Assembly (NCBI GenBank): GCA_900316365.1
Contig: ONCO01000006.1
Coordinates: forward strand, 1 to 60,088
DNA from: an uncultured Erysipelotrichaceae bacterium
GTDB lineage: Bacteria; Bacillota_I; Bacilli_A; RFN20; CAG-826
Length of the DNA: 60,088 nucleotides
Direction of reading: 5' to 3'
The notes under the pieces were generated by a model. That model was given only the letters and a program-made list of their open reading frames with translations. It searched no databases and had not been told where the DNA came from. Shown here piece after piece: positions 1 to 6,480 of the stretch; the first letter of the stretch is position 1, and each line of letters begins with the position of its first letter. Made by a program: the position numbers and the translations under genes.

Positions 1-381
1 GTGGGCGAGATAGGCAACGAGCCAAGCGATGAAAGAAATCGCGAGGCAAGGAATCATTATCAAGGATAAAGAGAACTTACTCGGGTCGTCTTCGTGAAAA
101 AAGAAGTGCAAGAGGAACCCTCCTGCAACGCTGATTGCGATCATCGGCAAGAGGATGCCTAGGATAAACGCCGGTACGCTTAAATACGGCATGTGGTTCA
201 AAGCGCGGAAAACCAAGCCATGGAGAATAAAAGCCACGGCGGCGCATCCGATATAGGCAAAAGGCGGGAAGATGGCGATCCCCATGCCTAGGGTGAATCC
301 AATGCCAGCGATAAAGGCGATGCATAAAAGTGAAAATAAGAAATGACCGATTACGGCGAAAGCGGTGGTTTTGTGATGCAT
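1..381 (-). CDS. Membrane protein, 3' end cut by window edge
   Basis: An open frame of 127 codons runs from an ATG at 381 to the window edge without a stop, so its C-terminus is missing. The translation begins MHHKTTAFAVIGHFLF and is very hydrophobic, with about four membrane spans separated by short loops. An AAGGAG Shine-Dalgarno lies about 6 bases before the ATG, which supports this start. I do not recognise the family. A pair of identical inverted repeats lies about 95-145 bp upstream and may control it. The overlapping Arg/His-rich frame on the same strand is a shadow. Confidence 0.75.
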   Translation of the reverse strand, partial: MHHKTTAFAVIGHFLFSLLCIAFIAGIGFTLGMGIAIFPPFAYIGCAAVAFILHGLVFRALNHMPYLSVPAFILGILLPMIAISVAGGFLLHFFFHEDDPSKFSLSLIMIPCLAISFIAWLVAYLAH

Positions 382-475
382 ATACAACTCCTTTTAGGAA
401 TGTTAGCATCTAAGCGCGTATAAGCAAACATGATTTCCGCTTAACGGCCTTAATGACCGGCGGTCTCAATGTCCG

Positions 476-526
476 TGTCGACTATACTCGACAAGAATAT
501 GTAGTTTTTGTCGACTATACTCGACA
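476..526. promoter_or_regulatory. Twin 18-bp inverted repeats, probable operator pair
   Basis: The sequence TGTCGACTATACTCGACA occurs at 476-493 and again at 509-526. Each copy is an inverted repeat (TGTCGA-6-TCGACA). The copies are spaced 33 bp start to start, about three helical turns, so a repressor could bind both on one face. They lie upstream of the minus-strand membrane gene starting at 381 and downstream of the tRNA-Ser terminator. The regulator is unknown. Read on the minus strand, each copy contains TATAGT, which could be a -10 box. Confidence 0.6.
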
Positions 527-580
527 AATCAAGACGAAAGCATGGGTTTATAGAAGCGTTTTTCGTCTATCGGAGACACG

Positions 581-611
581 AAAAAAGCCCAGAACCATTC
601 GATTCCAGGCT
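581..611 (-). terminator. Terminator of tRNA-Ser(GGA)
   Basis: On the minus strand a 9-bp stem (AGCCTGGAA with TTCTGGGCT, two G-U pairs) and an 8-base loop are followed by a run of six T. It lies just beyond the 3' end of the tRNA. Confidence 0.7.
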
Positions 612-623
612 TTGTTTTTCAAC

Positions 624-714
624 TGGCGGAGGAATAGGGATTCGAACCCTAGCGCACCTTTCGACACCTACGAGCTTTCCAAGCCCGCCCCTTCGACCAC
701 TTGGGTATTCCTCC
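624..714 (-). tRNA. tRNA-Ser (anticodon GGA)
   Basis: The minus strand folds as a class II tRNA. The acceptor stem is GGAGGAA paired with TTCCTCC, the discriminator is G, and CCA is encoded (624-626). The anticodon arm CGGGC-TTGGAAA-GCTCG gives GGA. The variable arm is long, as expected for serine, and the T arm is GGTTCGAATCC. It reads UCC and UCU codons. It is a single-gene transcript with its own promoter and terminator. Confidence 0.95.
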
Positions 715-738
715 AATTGAGCCATTTAGGCAAGGGAG

Positions 739-767
739 ATTATATGTGAATACATTTACGACTTCAA
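739..767 (-). promoter_or_regulatory. Promoter of tRNA-Ser(GGA)
   Basis: On the minus strand, TTGAAG (762-767), a 17-bp spacer and a perfect TATAAT (739-744) precede the tRNA, whose first base is at 714. Transcription should begin near 732. Confidence 0.8.
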
Positions 768-799
768 GGGAAAATCGCATTAGCAATAAAGATAGCAAT

Positions 800-833
800 C
801 CTATCCTACTATCTAGGATAGGTGTGGTAGAAT
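800..833 (+). promoter_or_regulatory. Leaderless promoter with 9-bp inverted repeat over the -35 region
   Basis: TGGTAGAAT ends at 833, six bases before the ATG at 840, so the mRNA would start at or next to the start codon. A perfect inverted repeat (CCTATCCTA, 5-base loop, TAGGATAGG; 800-822) covers the -35 region. No T run follows it, so an operator is more likely than a terminator. Confidence 0.6.
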
Positions 834-839
834 TTCGTT

Positions 840-1805
840 ATGATTGAAGTTAAGGTTTCCAGCGCTAACGCAGGGCAGAAAATGGAGAAATTCGTTAAGA
901 AATATCTCTCCGAAGCCCCGCTTGGCTTTATCTATAAGGCCTTTAGGAAAAAGGACATCAAAGCCAATGGCCATTGGGTCCCTAAAGACTATGTTTTGAA
1001 AGAGGGCGATGTGGTGAGGATCTATGTCACCGACGCCCAACTTGAGGATTTCAAGAAACCACGCGAAGCCGAGAAGAAGCCGTTCCCCTATAAAATCGCC
1101 TATGAGGACGAGCAGATCCTTATCGTCGATAAGCCAAAAGGCCTTCTCGTTTATGGCGATGATAAAGGCTCGAGAGAGACTTTGGGCAATGCCGTCTTGG
1201 ATTATCTCTATCTCAAAGAGGAATATAACCCAAAGGATAATTCCTTTACCCCAAGCCCAGCCCATAGGTTGGACCGCAATACGTCGGGGCTTGTCTGCTA
1301 TGGCAAAACCGATGCGGCCTTAAAGGAATTAACCGATCTCTTCAAGGAACGCACCGAGATCGAGAAGCGTTACCTTACTCTGGTTGTAGGGGACGTCGAT
1401 AGAGATGGTGAGGTTAATATCCCTTTGAAGAAAGACGCCGAAAAGGGCAAGGTCTTCCTCTCCAGATTAGAAGATGGCGGCAAGACCGCGATCACCAAGT
1501 ATTACGTCAAGAAGAGATACGGCGCCTATACCTTATTAGAGATTGAGCTCGTCACTGGTCGCACCCATCAGATCAGGGCCCATATGGCTGCTATACATCA
1601 TCCAGTCGTCGGGGATAATAAATACGGCGATTTCGAGGATGACCGTAAGTGGAAGAAGCTTACGGGATTAGATTCCCAGTTCTTACATGCCGCCGATTTA
1701 TATTTCGGTGAGCTAAAAGGCGTGCTCAAACCATTATCAGGAAAGCACATTCATAGCGATTTGCCTGAACTATATGAAAAGGCTCTCGCTATAATGACTA
1801 GATAG
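840..1805 (+). CDS. RluC/RluD-family 23S rRNA pseudouridine synthase
   Basis: The 321-residue protein has an N-terminal S4 RNA-binding domain (about 1-70) followed by a pseudouridine synthase catalytic domain. The signature HRLDRNTSGL is at 142-151, with D145 as the expected catalytic aspartate. GRTHQIRAH follows near residue 240. The family isomerises uridines in 23S rRNA. Which sites this member modifies cannot be read from sequence; the S4 plus catalytic layout is like RluC or Bacillus YlyB. No Shine-Dalgarno is visible, and a -10 box ends six bases before the ATG. The phosphoglucomutase gene follows after 24 bases and is probably co-transcribed. Confidence 0.92.
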   Translation: MIEVKVSSANAGQKMEKFVKKYLSEAPLGFIYKAFRKKDIKANGHWVPKDYVLKEGDVVRIYVTDAQLEDFKKPREAEKKPFPYKIAYEDEQILIVDKPKGLLVYGDDKGSRETLGNAVLDYLYLKEEYNPKDNSFTPSPAHRLDRNTSGLVCYGKTDAALKELTDLFKERTEIEKRYLTLVVGDVDRDGEVNIPLKKDAEKGKVFLSRLEDGGKTAITKYYVKKRYGAYTLLEIELVTGRTHQIRAHMAAIHHPVVGDNKYGDFEDDRKWKKLTGLDSQFLHAADLYFGELKGVLKPLSGKHIHSDLPELYEKALAIMTR

Positions 1806-1829
1806 ACATCCATTAAGGGAGGAAAACAC

Positions 1830-3539
1830 ATGGACATCATTGAGACGAATTATCAGAGATGGCTTAACAGCCCGAACGTCGACGAAGAGACCAAGAAAGA
1901 ACTCCTCGCGATGAGCGAAGAGGAAAAAGGCGACGCCTTCTTCAAAGACATTGAATTCGGCACCGGCGGCATGCGTGGCTTATTAGGCCCAGGCACCAAC
2001 AGGATGAACGAATACACCGTCAAGCGCGTGGCCATCGCCTTTGGTACCTATTTACTCCGTAAATACCCAGATGCAGGAGAACGTGGCGTTGCTCTTTCCC
2101 ATGACAACCGTCATCAATCCCGCGAATTCACCCTTCTTAGCGCCCACATCCTCAATGACATGGGCATCAAGTGCTATATCTTCGATAGCTTAAGACCTAC
2201 CCCAGAGCTTAGCTATGCGGTCAGATATTCCCATTGCGTCGGCGGCGTCATGGTCACCGCCTCCCATAACCCGAAGGAATATAACGGCTACAAAGTCTAC
2301 GATGACACTGGCTGCCAACTGACTCCAGACGTCATCCAGCCGATGCTTGATATCCTCGCCTCCCTCCCAAGCGAAACCGATGCGGATGTCCCATTCGCCG
2401 AGAAAGAGGCCGAGACCGTCGTTTATGACAAAAAGATCGATGACGAATATATCGCCCTCGTCAAAACCTGCCAGGAGAATCCTGACTTAGACAAGAAGGG
2501 CTTCAAGATCGTCTATACCCCGCAGCATGGCGCGTCTTACGAGAATGCGGTCCGCGTCTTCAATGAATGCGGCTATGAATTCTATCCAGTCGAATCCCAG
2601 TGCACCCATGACCCTGACTTCGCCGGAACCTTAAGCCCGAACCCAGAGAACAAGGAAGCCTATAGCGAGGCCATCAAGCTCGCGAATAAAGTAGGGGCCA
2701 ACCTTATTCTCACCACCGACCCAGACGGCGATAGATGCGGTTTAGGCTATAAAGGCAAGGATGGCGAATTCCATCTCCTTACCGGTAACCAGTCCGCGGC
2801 CCTTCTTATCGACTACTTACTCGGTGAAAGAAAGAGAAAAGGCACCCTTAGCAAAGAAGGCGTCATCTATGACACCATCGTCACCTCGACCTTAGGTAGC
2901 GATATCGCCGCCTATTATGGCGTTAAGACCGAAAGCTTCCTCACCGGCTTCAAATATATCGGTGAACGTATCGGCTATTATGAGAAACTCGGCAAAGGCC
3001 CGCATTTCGAATTCGGCTATGAAGAGTCCTATGGCTGCTTAATCAAACCGTTCGTCCGCGATAAAGACGCCATCCAGGCCATCTTGCTCTACGCCGAAAT
3101 GGCTTTGTTCCATTATCTCCATGGCGATGACCTCGGCACCGCCTATACCAAGCTCCAGGAGAAATATGGCTTCCATGATGCCAGAAGCGTTTCCTTCAGC
3201 TTCCCAGGCGTCGCTGGTGCGGCCAAGATGAAAGAACTCACCAAGAACCTCCGCGAGAATCCATTCAAGGATGTTCTCGGCGTTAAGGTCCTTGAGGTTC
3301 AGGATTATCAATCCGGCAATGTCTATGCGGATGGTAAGGTCATCAGAAAGACCGGCCTCCCAGAAGCTGATGTCATCAAGTTCCTCTTAGAGGATAAATC
3401 GACCATCGAAGTCCGTCCTTCCGGCACCGAACCAAAGATCAAGTTCTATGTCGAAGCGGTCTCTAAGGATGAAGCCGGCTTAAAAGGCAAATACGAAAAG
3501 ATGCTTGGTTATCTCGAAGAGAACCTCGGCATCAAATAA
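1830..3539 (+). CDS. pgcA: Phosphoglucomutase/phosphomannomutase (alpha-phosphohexomutase)
   Basis: The 569-residue cytoplasmic enzyme interconverts glucose 1-phosphate and glucose 6-phosphate, feeding cell-wall and glycolipid sugar nucleotides. All four family signatures are present. These are an early substrate region with GTGGMRG, the phosphoserine loop VTASHNPKEYNGYK (about 143-156), the metal loop TTDPDGDRCG (about 293-302), and the phosphate-binding RPSGTEPKIKFY near 529. The length matches PgcA-type enzymes of Bacilli. GGAGGAAAAC just before the ATG is a strong Shine-Dalgarno. The gene ends exactly where the convergent HAD gene ends (3539/3540) with no terminator between. UDP-galactopyranose mutase elsewhere in the window may draw on the same sugar pool. 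Confidence 0.95.
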   Translation: MDIIETNYQRWLNSPNVDEETKKELLAMSEEEKGDAFFKDIEFGTGGMRGLLGPGTNRMNEYTVKRVAIAFGTYLLRKYPDAGERGVALSHDNRHQSREFTLLSAHILNDMGIKCYIFDSLRPTPELSYAVRYSHCVGGVMVTASHNPKEYNGYKVYDDTGCQLTPDVIQPMLDILASLPSETDADVPFAEKEAETVVYDKKIDDEYIALVKTCQENPDLDKKGFKIVYTPQHGASYENAVRVFNECGYEFYPVESQCTHDPDFAGTLSPNPENKEAYSEAIKLANKVGANLILTTDPDGDRCGLGYKGKDGEFHLLTGNQSAALLIDYLLGERKRKGTLSKEGVIYDTIVTSTLGSDIAAYYGVKTESFLTGFKYIGERIGYYEKLGKGPHFEFGYEESYGCLIKPFVRDKDAIQAILLYAEMALFHYLHGDDLGTAYTKLQEKYGFHDARSVSFSFPGVAGAAKMKELTKNLRENPFKDVLGVKVLEVQDYQSGNVYADGKVIRKTGLPEADVIKFLLEDKSTIEVRPSGTEPKIKFYVEAVSKDEAGLKGKYEKMLGYLEENLGIK

Positions 3540-4352
3540 TTAGAGATTAAATTCTTTGATCAAAGTTAAGGCGACGCCTTCCTCGGCGTTGCCTTTTTCT
3601 GTAACAGGGAAGGATTCCTTTAAAGACTTGCTGGTCGCGTTCTTCATGACGAATGGATGGCCAGAGAAAGAAAGCATCTCACGGTCATTCTCGGAATCTC
3701 CAAAAGCATAGATATCCTTTGGATCAATGCCATATTGGGCGGCGATGTATTTAAGGGCGTGGCCTTTATCCGCGCCTTTATAGAAGAGCTCGGCCACAGG
3801 GACGTCTCTCCAGGAGCGGAAGAGCATATTCTGATACTTTTCGGCCTCTTTCGCGGCGAAAGGCATCTCGGATGGGTCAAGGCTCATAAGGAAAGTGAAG
3901 ACATCGCCATCGATGGTTTCGTCTAATGGACCGATGATTTGCTCCATTCCTCTACGTGGGAAGAAGGTATCGAGATAATCATCAGGCTCGGTGACGAAGA
4001 GCTTCTCATCGCTCTCCGCGGCGGCGCCTTTGATGTGCGATTTGATGGTTTTGTAGTATTCCCTGACTTCCTCGCCATTAAACGGGTAGGAGTGTTCTGG
4101 AAAATCAGGATCGTTATTGGAGACGATCTTCATGCCGTTATAGACGATCATCGGGCCTTGGCAGCCGATGAGGTTATAGAAAGGGACCATAGAACGATAT
4201 GGCCTGCCAGAAGCGATGACGACTAAAACCCGCTTACTAATGAGCTTCTTAAGGGTGGATATAGTTAATTCGCCGATGGAGGTATTGCCTGGAAGGAGCA
4301 ATGTTCCGTCCATATCGACGACGACTAGTTTTTGGTAAAGGGCGCTTTGCAT
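3540..4352 (-). CDS. Cof-type HAD-superfamily sugar-phosphate phosphatase
   Basis: The 270-residue protein carries HAD motif I (VVDMDGTLLL, about 11-20), motif II (VIASGRP, about 45), a C2 cap domain in the middle, and motif IV (GDSENDREM, about 218-226). This is the Cof/YidA layout of small-molecule phosphatases that act on sugar phosphates or cofactors. The exact substrate cannot be assigned. It converges on phosphoglucomutase with no gap, so the two transcripts may overlap and influence each other. On the minus strand TATAAT (4362-4367) ends nine bases before the ATG and no Shine-Dalgarno is seen, so the mRNA is nearly leaderless. Confidence 0.9.
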   Translation of the reverse strand: MQSALYQKLVVVDMDGTLLLPGNTSIGELTISTLKKLISKRVLVVIASGRPYRSMVPFYNLIGCQGPMIVYNGMKIVSNNDPDFPEHSYPFNGEEVREYYKTIKSHIKGAAAESDEKLFVTEPDDYLDTFFPRRGMEQIIGPLDETIDGDVFTFLMSLDPSEMPFAAKEAEKYQNMLFRSWRDVPVAELFYKGADKGHALKYIAAQYGIDPKDIYAFGDSENDREMLSFSGHPFVMKNATSKSLKESFPVTEKGNAEEGVALTLIKEFNL

Positions 4353-4455
4353 GACTAAGCAATTATAATGAAGAGATTATAAAAAGTATTCAATTCATAA
4401 GTTTTAAGAAAGCGTTTTTGTGTTATATTGAGAGTACCTAGGGGGGACGTCATCA

Positions 4456-4917
4456 ATGATCAGGATCTATACCTCGCCAAGTTGCTCCTCGTGCCGCAAG
4501 GTCAAGAAGTGGTTCGAAGATAACAAGATTCCGTATGAGGCAAAGAACATTTTCGCCGCGAATTTAACCGCGGAGGAACTTAAAGATGTCATTTCCAAGA
4601 CCGAAAATGGAACCGACGACATCATCTCTTTGCGTTCCAAAGTGGTCCAAGAGAACAACATCGACTTCGATGAGATGACGATTTCTCAGCTCGTCGAATT
4701 CATCCGTGCGAACCCATCCGTCTTAAAGAGACCGATCATCGTGGATGACCATCGCATCCAGGTCGGCTATAACGAAGAGGAAATCAGAACCTTCATCCCA
4801 AGGGCGAGAAGGTTAGCCGAATCTCTCTGCGGACCTAATTGCGAGCAGTGGGGTTATTGCAATATGTCTCTATTAGAGGGCGCTGGTTGCCCAACCGGGG
4901 ACGAAGAAAAGAAATAA
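4456..4917 (+). CDS. spx: Spx/ArsC-family regulator with Cys-rich tail
   Basis: The 153-residue thioredoxin-fold protein begins MIRIYTSPSCSSCRKVKKWF, placing the redox CxxC at C10 and C13 as in Spx. The segment SLRSKVVQ near residue 57 matches the Spx/ArsC core. In Bacilli, Spx binds the RNA polymerase alpha subunit C-terminal domain and redirects transcription during thiol stress. It is about 20 residues longer than Bacillus Spx. The extra tail adds four cysteines (LCGPNCEQWGYC, then GC), which could bind metal or form a second redox switch. The ATG follows a GGGGGG Shine-Dalgarno, with TATATT further upstream. A generic arsenate-reductase-like protein is the alternative. Confidence 0.8.
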   Translation: MIRIYTSPSCSSCRKVKKWFEDNKIPYEAKNIFAANLTAEELKDVISKTENGTDDIISLRSKVVQENNIDFDEMTISQLVEFIRANPSVLKRPIIVDDHRIQVGYNEEEIRTFIPRARRLAESLCGPNCEQWGYCNMSLLEGAGCPTGDEEKK

Positions 4918-4923
4918 GAAAAT

Positions 4924-4949
4924 AGCTCTTCCAAATCGGAAGAGCTTTT
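4924..4949. terminator. Bidirectional terminator between spx and the CYTH gene
   Basis: A 9-bp stem AGCTCTTCC/GGAAGAGCT with a 5-base loop is flanked by T-rich sequence on both strands. It lies between two convergent genes. Confidence 0.85.
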
Positions 4950-4952
4950 CGT

Positions 4953-5525
4953 TTATTCCTCAAGGGCCTTTAAGGCACGCCTGACTTTCGGGGTTTTGTT
5001 GATGTGGAATGGGATATCGTGTTCCCTAAGCAAATCGGCCAGGATTCTTTCGGCCGCGTCCATGGAGTTATATTCAAACTCGATTTCGTAGTCGGTTTTT
5101 CCAGAATAGAAGTTCCTATCGATCGAGAGGAGGCCGTCTTTGTAATTGACGTCGACACGGTCGGTGGTAAGGGAAGTAAGGATCTTCAGGCTCGAGACAT
5201 CGATATCTAGCATCGTGAGGAATCTGACCTCATCGACGTTTGGAAATTCGCCTTTCTCCAAGAAGGCTTTGAAGGCTTCTTCGTCGATGCTTTCGTTTTT
5301 CTCTAATAAACCTTGGGATAATGGGGTCTTGAGGGTAAGGACGTATTTGCCGTTCTTCTCTCTGATGCGGAGGGCAATGCCTTCTTTGGCAAGGATCCTC
5401 TCATCGTTATCAATGTAATAGTTGGTTTGGCTGTAGCGGCGGCATTCCGGGAAGACCTTGACGATCTTGCGGTATTCATCCTGGGTGATTAATGCCTTGG
5501 CTTCGATTTCAATGGCGTTGCTCAT
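4953..5525 (-). CDS. CYTH-domain protein (YjbK-like triphosphate-binding)
   Basis: The 190-residue protein spans one CYTH domain. The signature EIEAK (ExExK) lies at about residues 6-10, followed by alternating charged strands (ALRIRE, VLTLKTP) and late acidic residues (YEIEFEY). CYTH enzymes form a tunnel that binds triphosphates with divalent metal, as in thiamine triphosphatase and tripolyphosphatase. YjbK of Bacillus is the nearest familiar relative. Substrate is unknown. A GAGGAAT Shine-Dalgarno precedes the ATG. Its promoter appears to share one symmetrical -10 box with the divergent gene at 5569. Confidence 0.85.
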   Translation of the reverse strand: MSNAIEIEAKALITQDEYRKIVKVFPECRRYSQTNYYIDNDERILAKEGIALRIREKNGKYVLTLKTPLSQGLLEKNESIDEEAFKAFLEKGEFPNVDEVRFLTMLDIDVSSLKILTSLTTDRVDVNYKDGLLSIDRNFYSGKTDYEIEFEYNSMDAAERILADLLREHDIPFHINKTPKVRRALKALEE

Positions 5526-5553
5526 ACTTATTCCTCGTTTTAAAACGCAGTGG

Positions 5554-5560
5554 TATTATA
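5554..5560. promoter_or_regulatory. Symmetrical -10 box shared by two divergent genes
   Basis: The palindromic TATTATA reads as TGGTATTAT on the plus strand, nine bases before the ATG at 5569. On the minus strand it reads as TATAAT, about 29 bases before the ATG at 5525. One element could therefore fire both ways, giving a leaderless mRNA to the right and a Shine-Dalgarno-led mRNA to the left. Confidence 0.5.
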
Positions 5561-5568
5561 AGCGAGTT

Positions 5569-5940
5569 ATGGGAAGTTTTGCTGGAAATAAAAACATTTT
5601 ATGGCTGATTGTCGCCGTCGCGGTTGTGGTGGTCTTAATCGCCTCTTGCACGATGGTCTTAATCAAGCTGAAGAAGGGCAAGAAAAAGAAGAAAGAACCT
5701 TTGGTTCTTGCCGATCGAAGCGTCTACATTGAGGCCTTAGGCGGAGAGAATAACATCTTGGAGAGCAAGGTCGTTGGTTCCCGCATCGTCATTAGCTTAA
5801 TGGACGATTCAATCATCGCCCCGGAGAAACTATTGCAAGACGCCGGAGTTGCTAGTTACATCAAGATGAATAAAAAACTCACCCTTGTGGTTAAGGATAA
5901 CGCCCAAGAAGTGTATGAAAGAATCTTCCCTAACCAATAG
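5569..5940 (+). CDS. Membrane-anchored orphan PTS EIIB-like protein lacking the active cysteine
   Basis: The 123-residue protein has an N-terminal transmembrane helix (about 8-30), a lysine-rich stop-transfer patch (KKGKKKKKE), then one domain resembling glucose-type PTS EIIB. ALGGENNI matches the EIIB start ALGG-x-NI, and the closing VVKDNAQEVYERI also fits. In active EIIB the phosphorylated cysteine follows six residues later, within a C-x-TRLR motif. Here that stretch reads VVGSRIV, so the cysteine is absent and phosphotransfer is unlikely. No EIIC or EIIA gene is nearby. A sensor or scaffold role is inference. The frame is open upstream to 5458, but the promoter box at 5554 supports the start at 5569. 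The 3' end overlaps convergent maf by 11 bases. Confidence 0.7.
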   Translation: MGSFAGNKNILWLIVAVAVVVVLIASCTMVLIKLKKGKKKKKEPLVLADRSVYIEALGGENNILESKVVGSRIVISLMDDSIIAPEKLLQDAGVASYIKMNKKLTLVVKDNAQEVYERIFPNQ

Positions 5941-6478
5941 GGCAGTGCTTCTTGATATCTTCGACTGGGAAACCCATGACGTTGTCATAGCTCCCTTCGA
6001 TATGATGGATCAAACCGAATTCGTCCTGTATGCCATAAGCCCCCGCTTTGTCGAATGGCTTTTTCTTTTCGATATATTCCTCAATCAGCTCCGGGCTAAG
6101 CTTGTTGAAATAGACGACCGACTTGACGGTGCGGGTGATTTCGACTCCTTTGCCGATATAGGTATAACCAGATAAGACATATTGCTTCTTGCCGGATTCG
6201 TTCTCTAGCATCTTCCTCGCGTTTTCGGCGTTGCCGGGTTTGCCTAAAACCTCGCCGCTTTCTAAAACGACGATCGTGTCGCAGGAGATGATTTCATCAT
6301 TCGGGTATTTGGCCTTGATCGCGTAGGCTTTCTCTTTGCTCTCCTCCGCGGCTAAGTCTTTAGCGGGCACGAAGGAAAGCGCGCCTTCATCGATATCGGG
6401 CGAGATGACTACGAAGTCAGTGGTGATTTTCTTTAATAGCTCTTTCCTTCTCGGGGAGCTAGAGGCAAGGATAAGCAT
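5930..6478 (-). CDS. maf: Maf-family nucleoside triphosphate pyrophosphatase
   Basis: The 182-residue protein opens with the family signature LILASSSPRRKELL. It also carries the central acidic motif SCDTIVVL (about 65-72), which includes the conserved catalytic aspartate. Maf proteins hydrolyse non-canonical or excess nucleoside triphosphates to monophosphates and are linked to septum formation control in Bacillus. The length is typical. The start lies two bases after the stop of RNase J, so the two are co-transcribed and maf is probably translated by coupling. Its 3' end overlaps the convergent EIIB-like gene by 11 bases. Confidence 0.93.
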   Translation of the reverse strand: MLILASSSPRRKELLKKITTDFVVISPDIDEGALSFVPAKDLAAEESKEKAYAIKAKYPNDEIISCDTIVVLESGEVLGKPGNAENARKMLENESGKKQYVLSGYTYIGKGVEITRTVKSVVYFNKLSPELIEEYIEKKKPFDKAGAYGIQDEFGLIHHIEGSYDNVMGFPVEDIKKHCPIG

Positions 6479-6480
6479 CT

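Noticed and set aside
453..749. Two overlapping plus-strand frames around 453-749
   Set aside because: They run through the tRNA-Ser(GGA), its terminator and the twin operators, and have no ribosome site.
813..1265. Minus-strand 150-residue frame inside the pseudouridine synthase gene
   Set aside because: It is fully covered by a well-supported enzyme on the other strand and lacks any ribosome site.
3657..4226. Two plus-strand frames inside the HAD phosphatase gene
   Set aside because: They are shadows of a gene with all HAD motifs.
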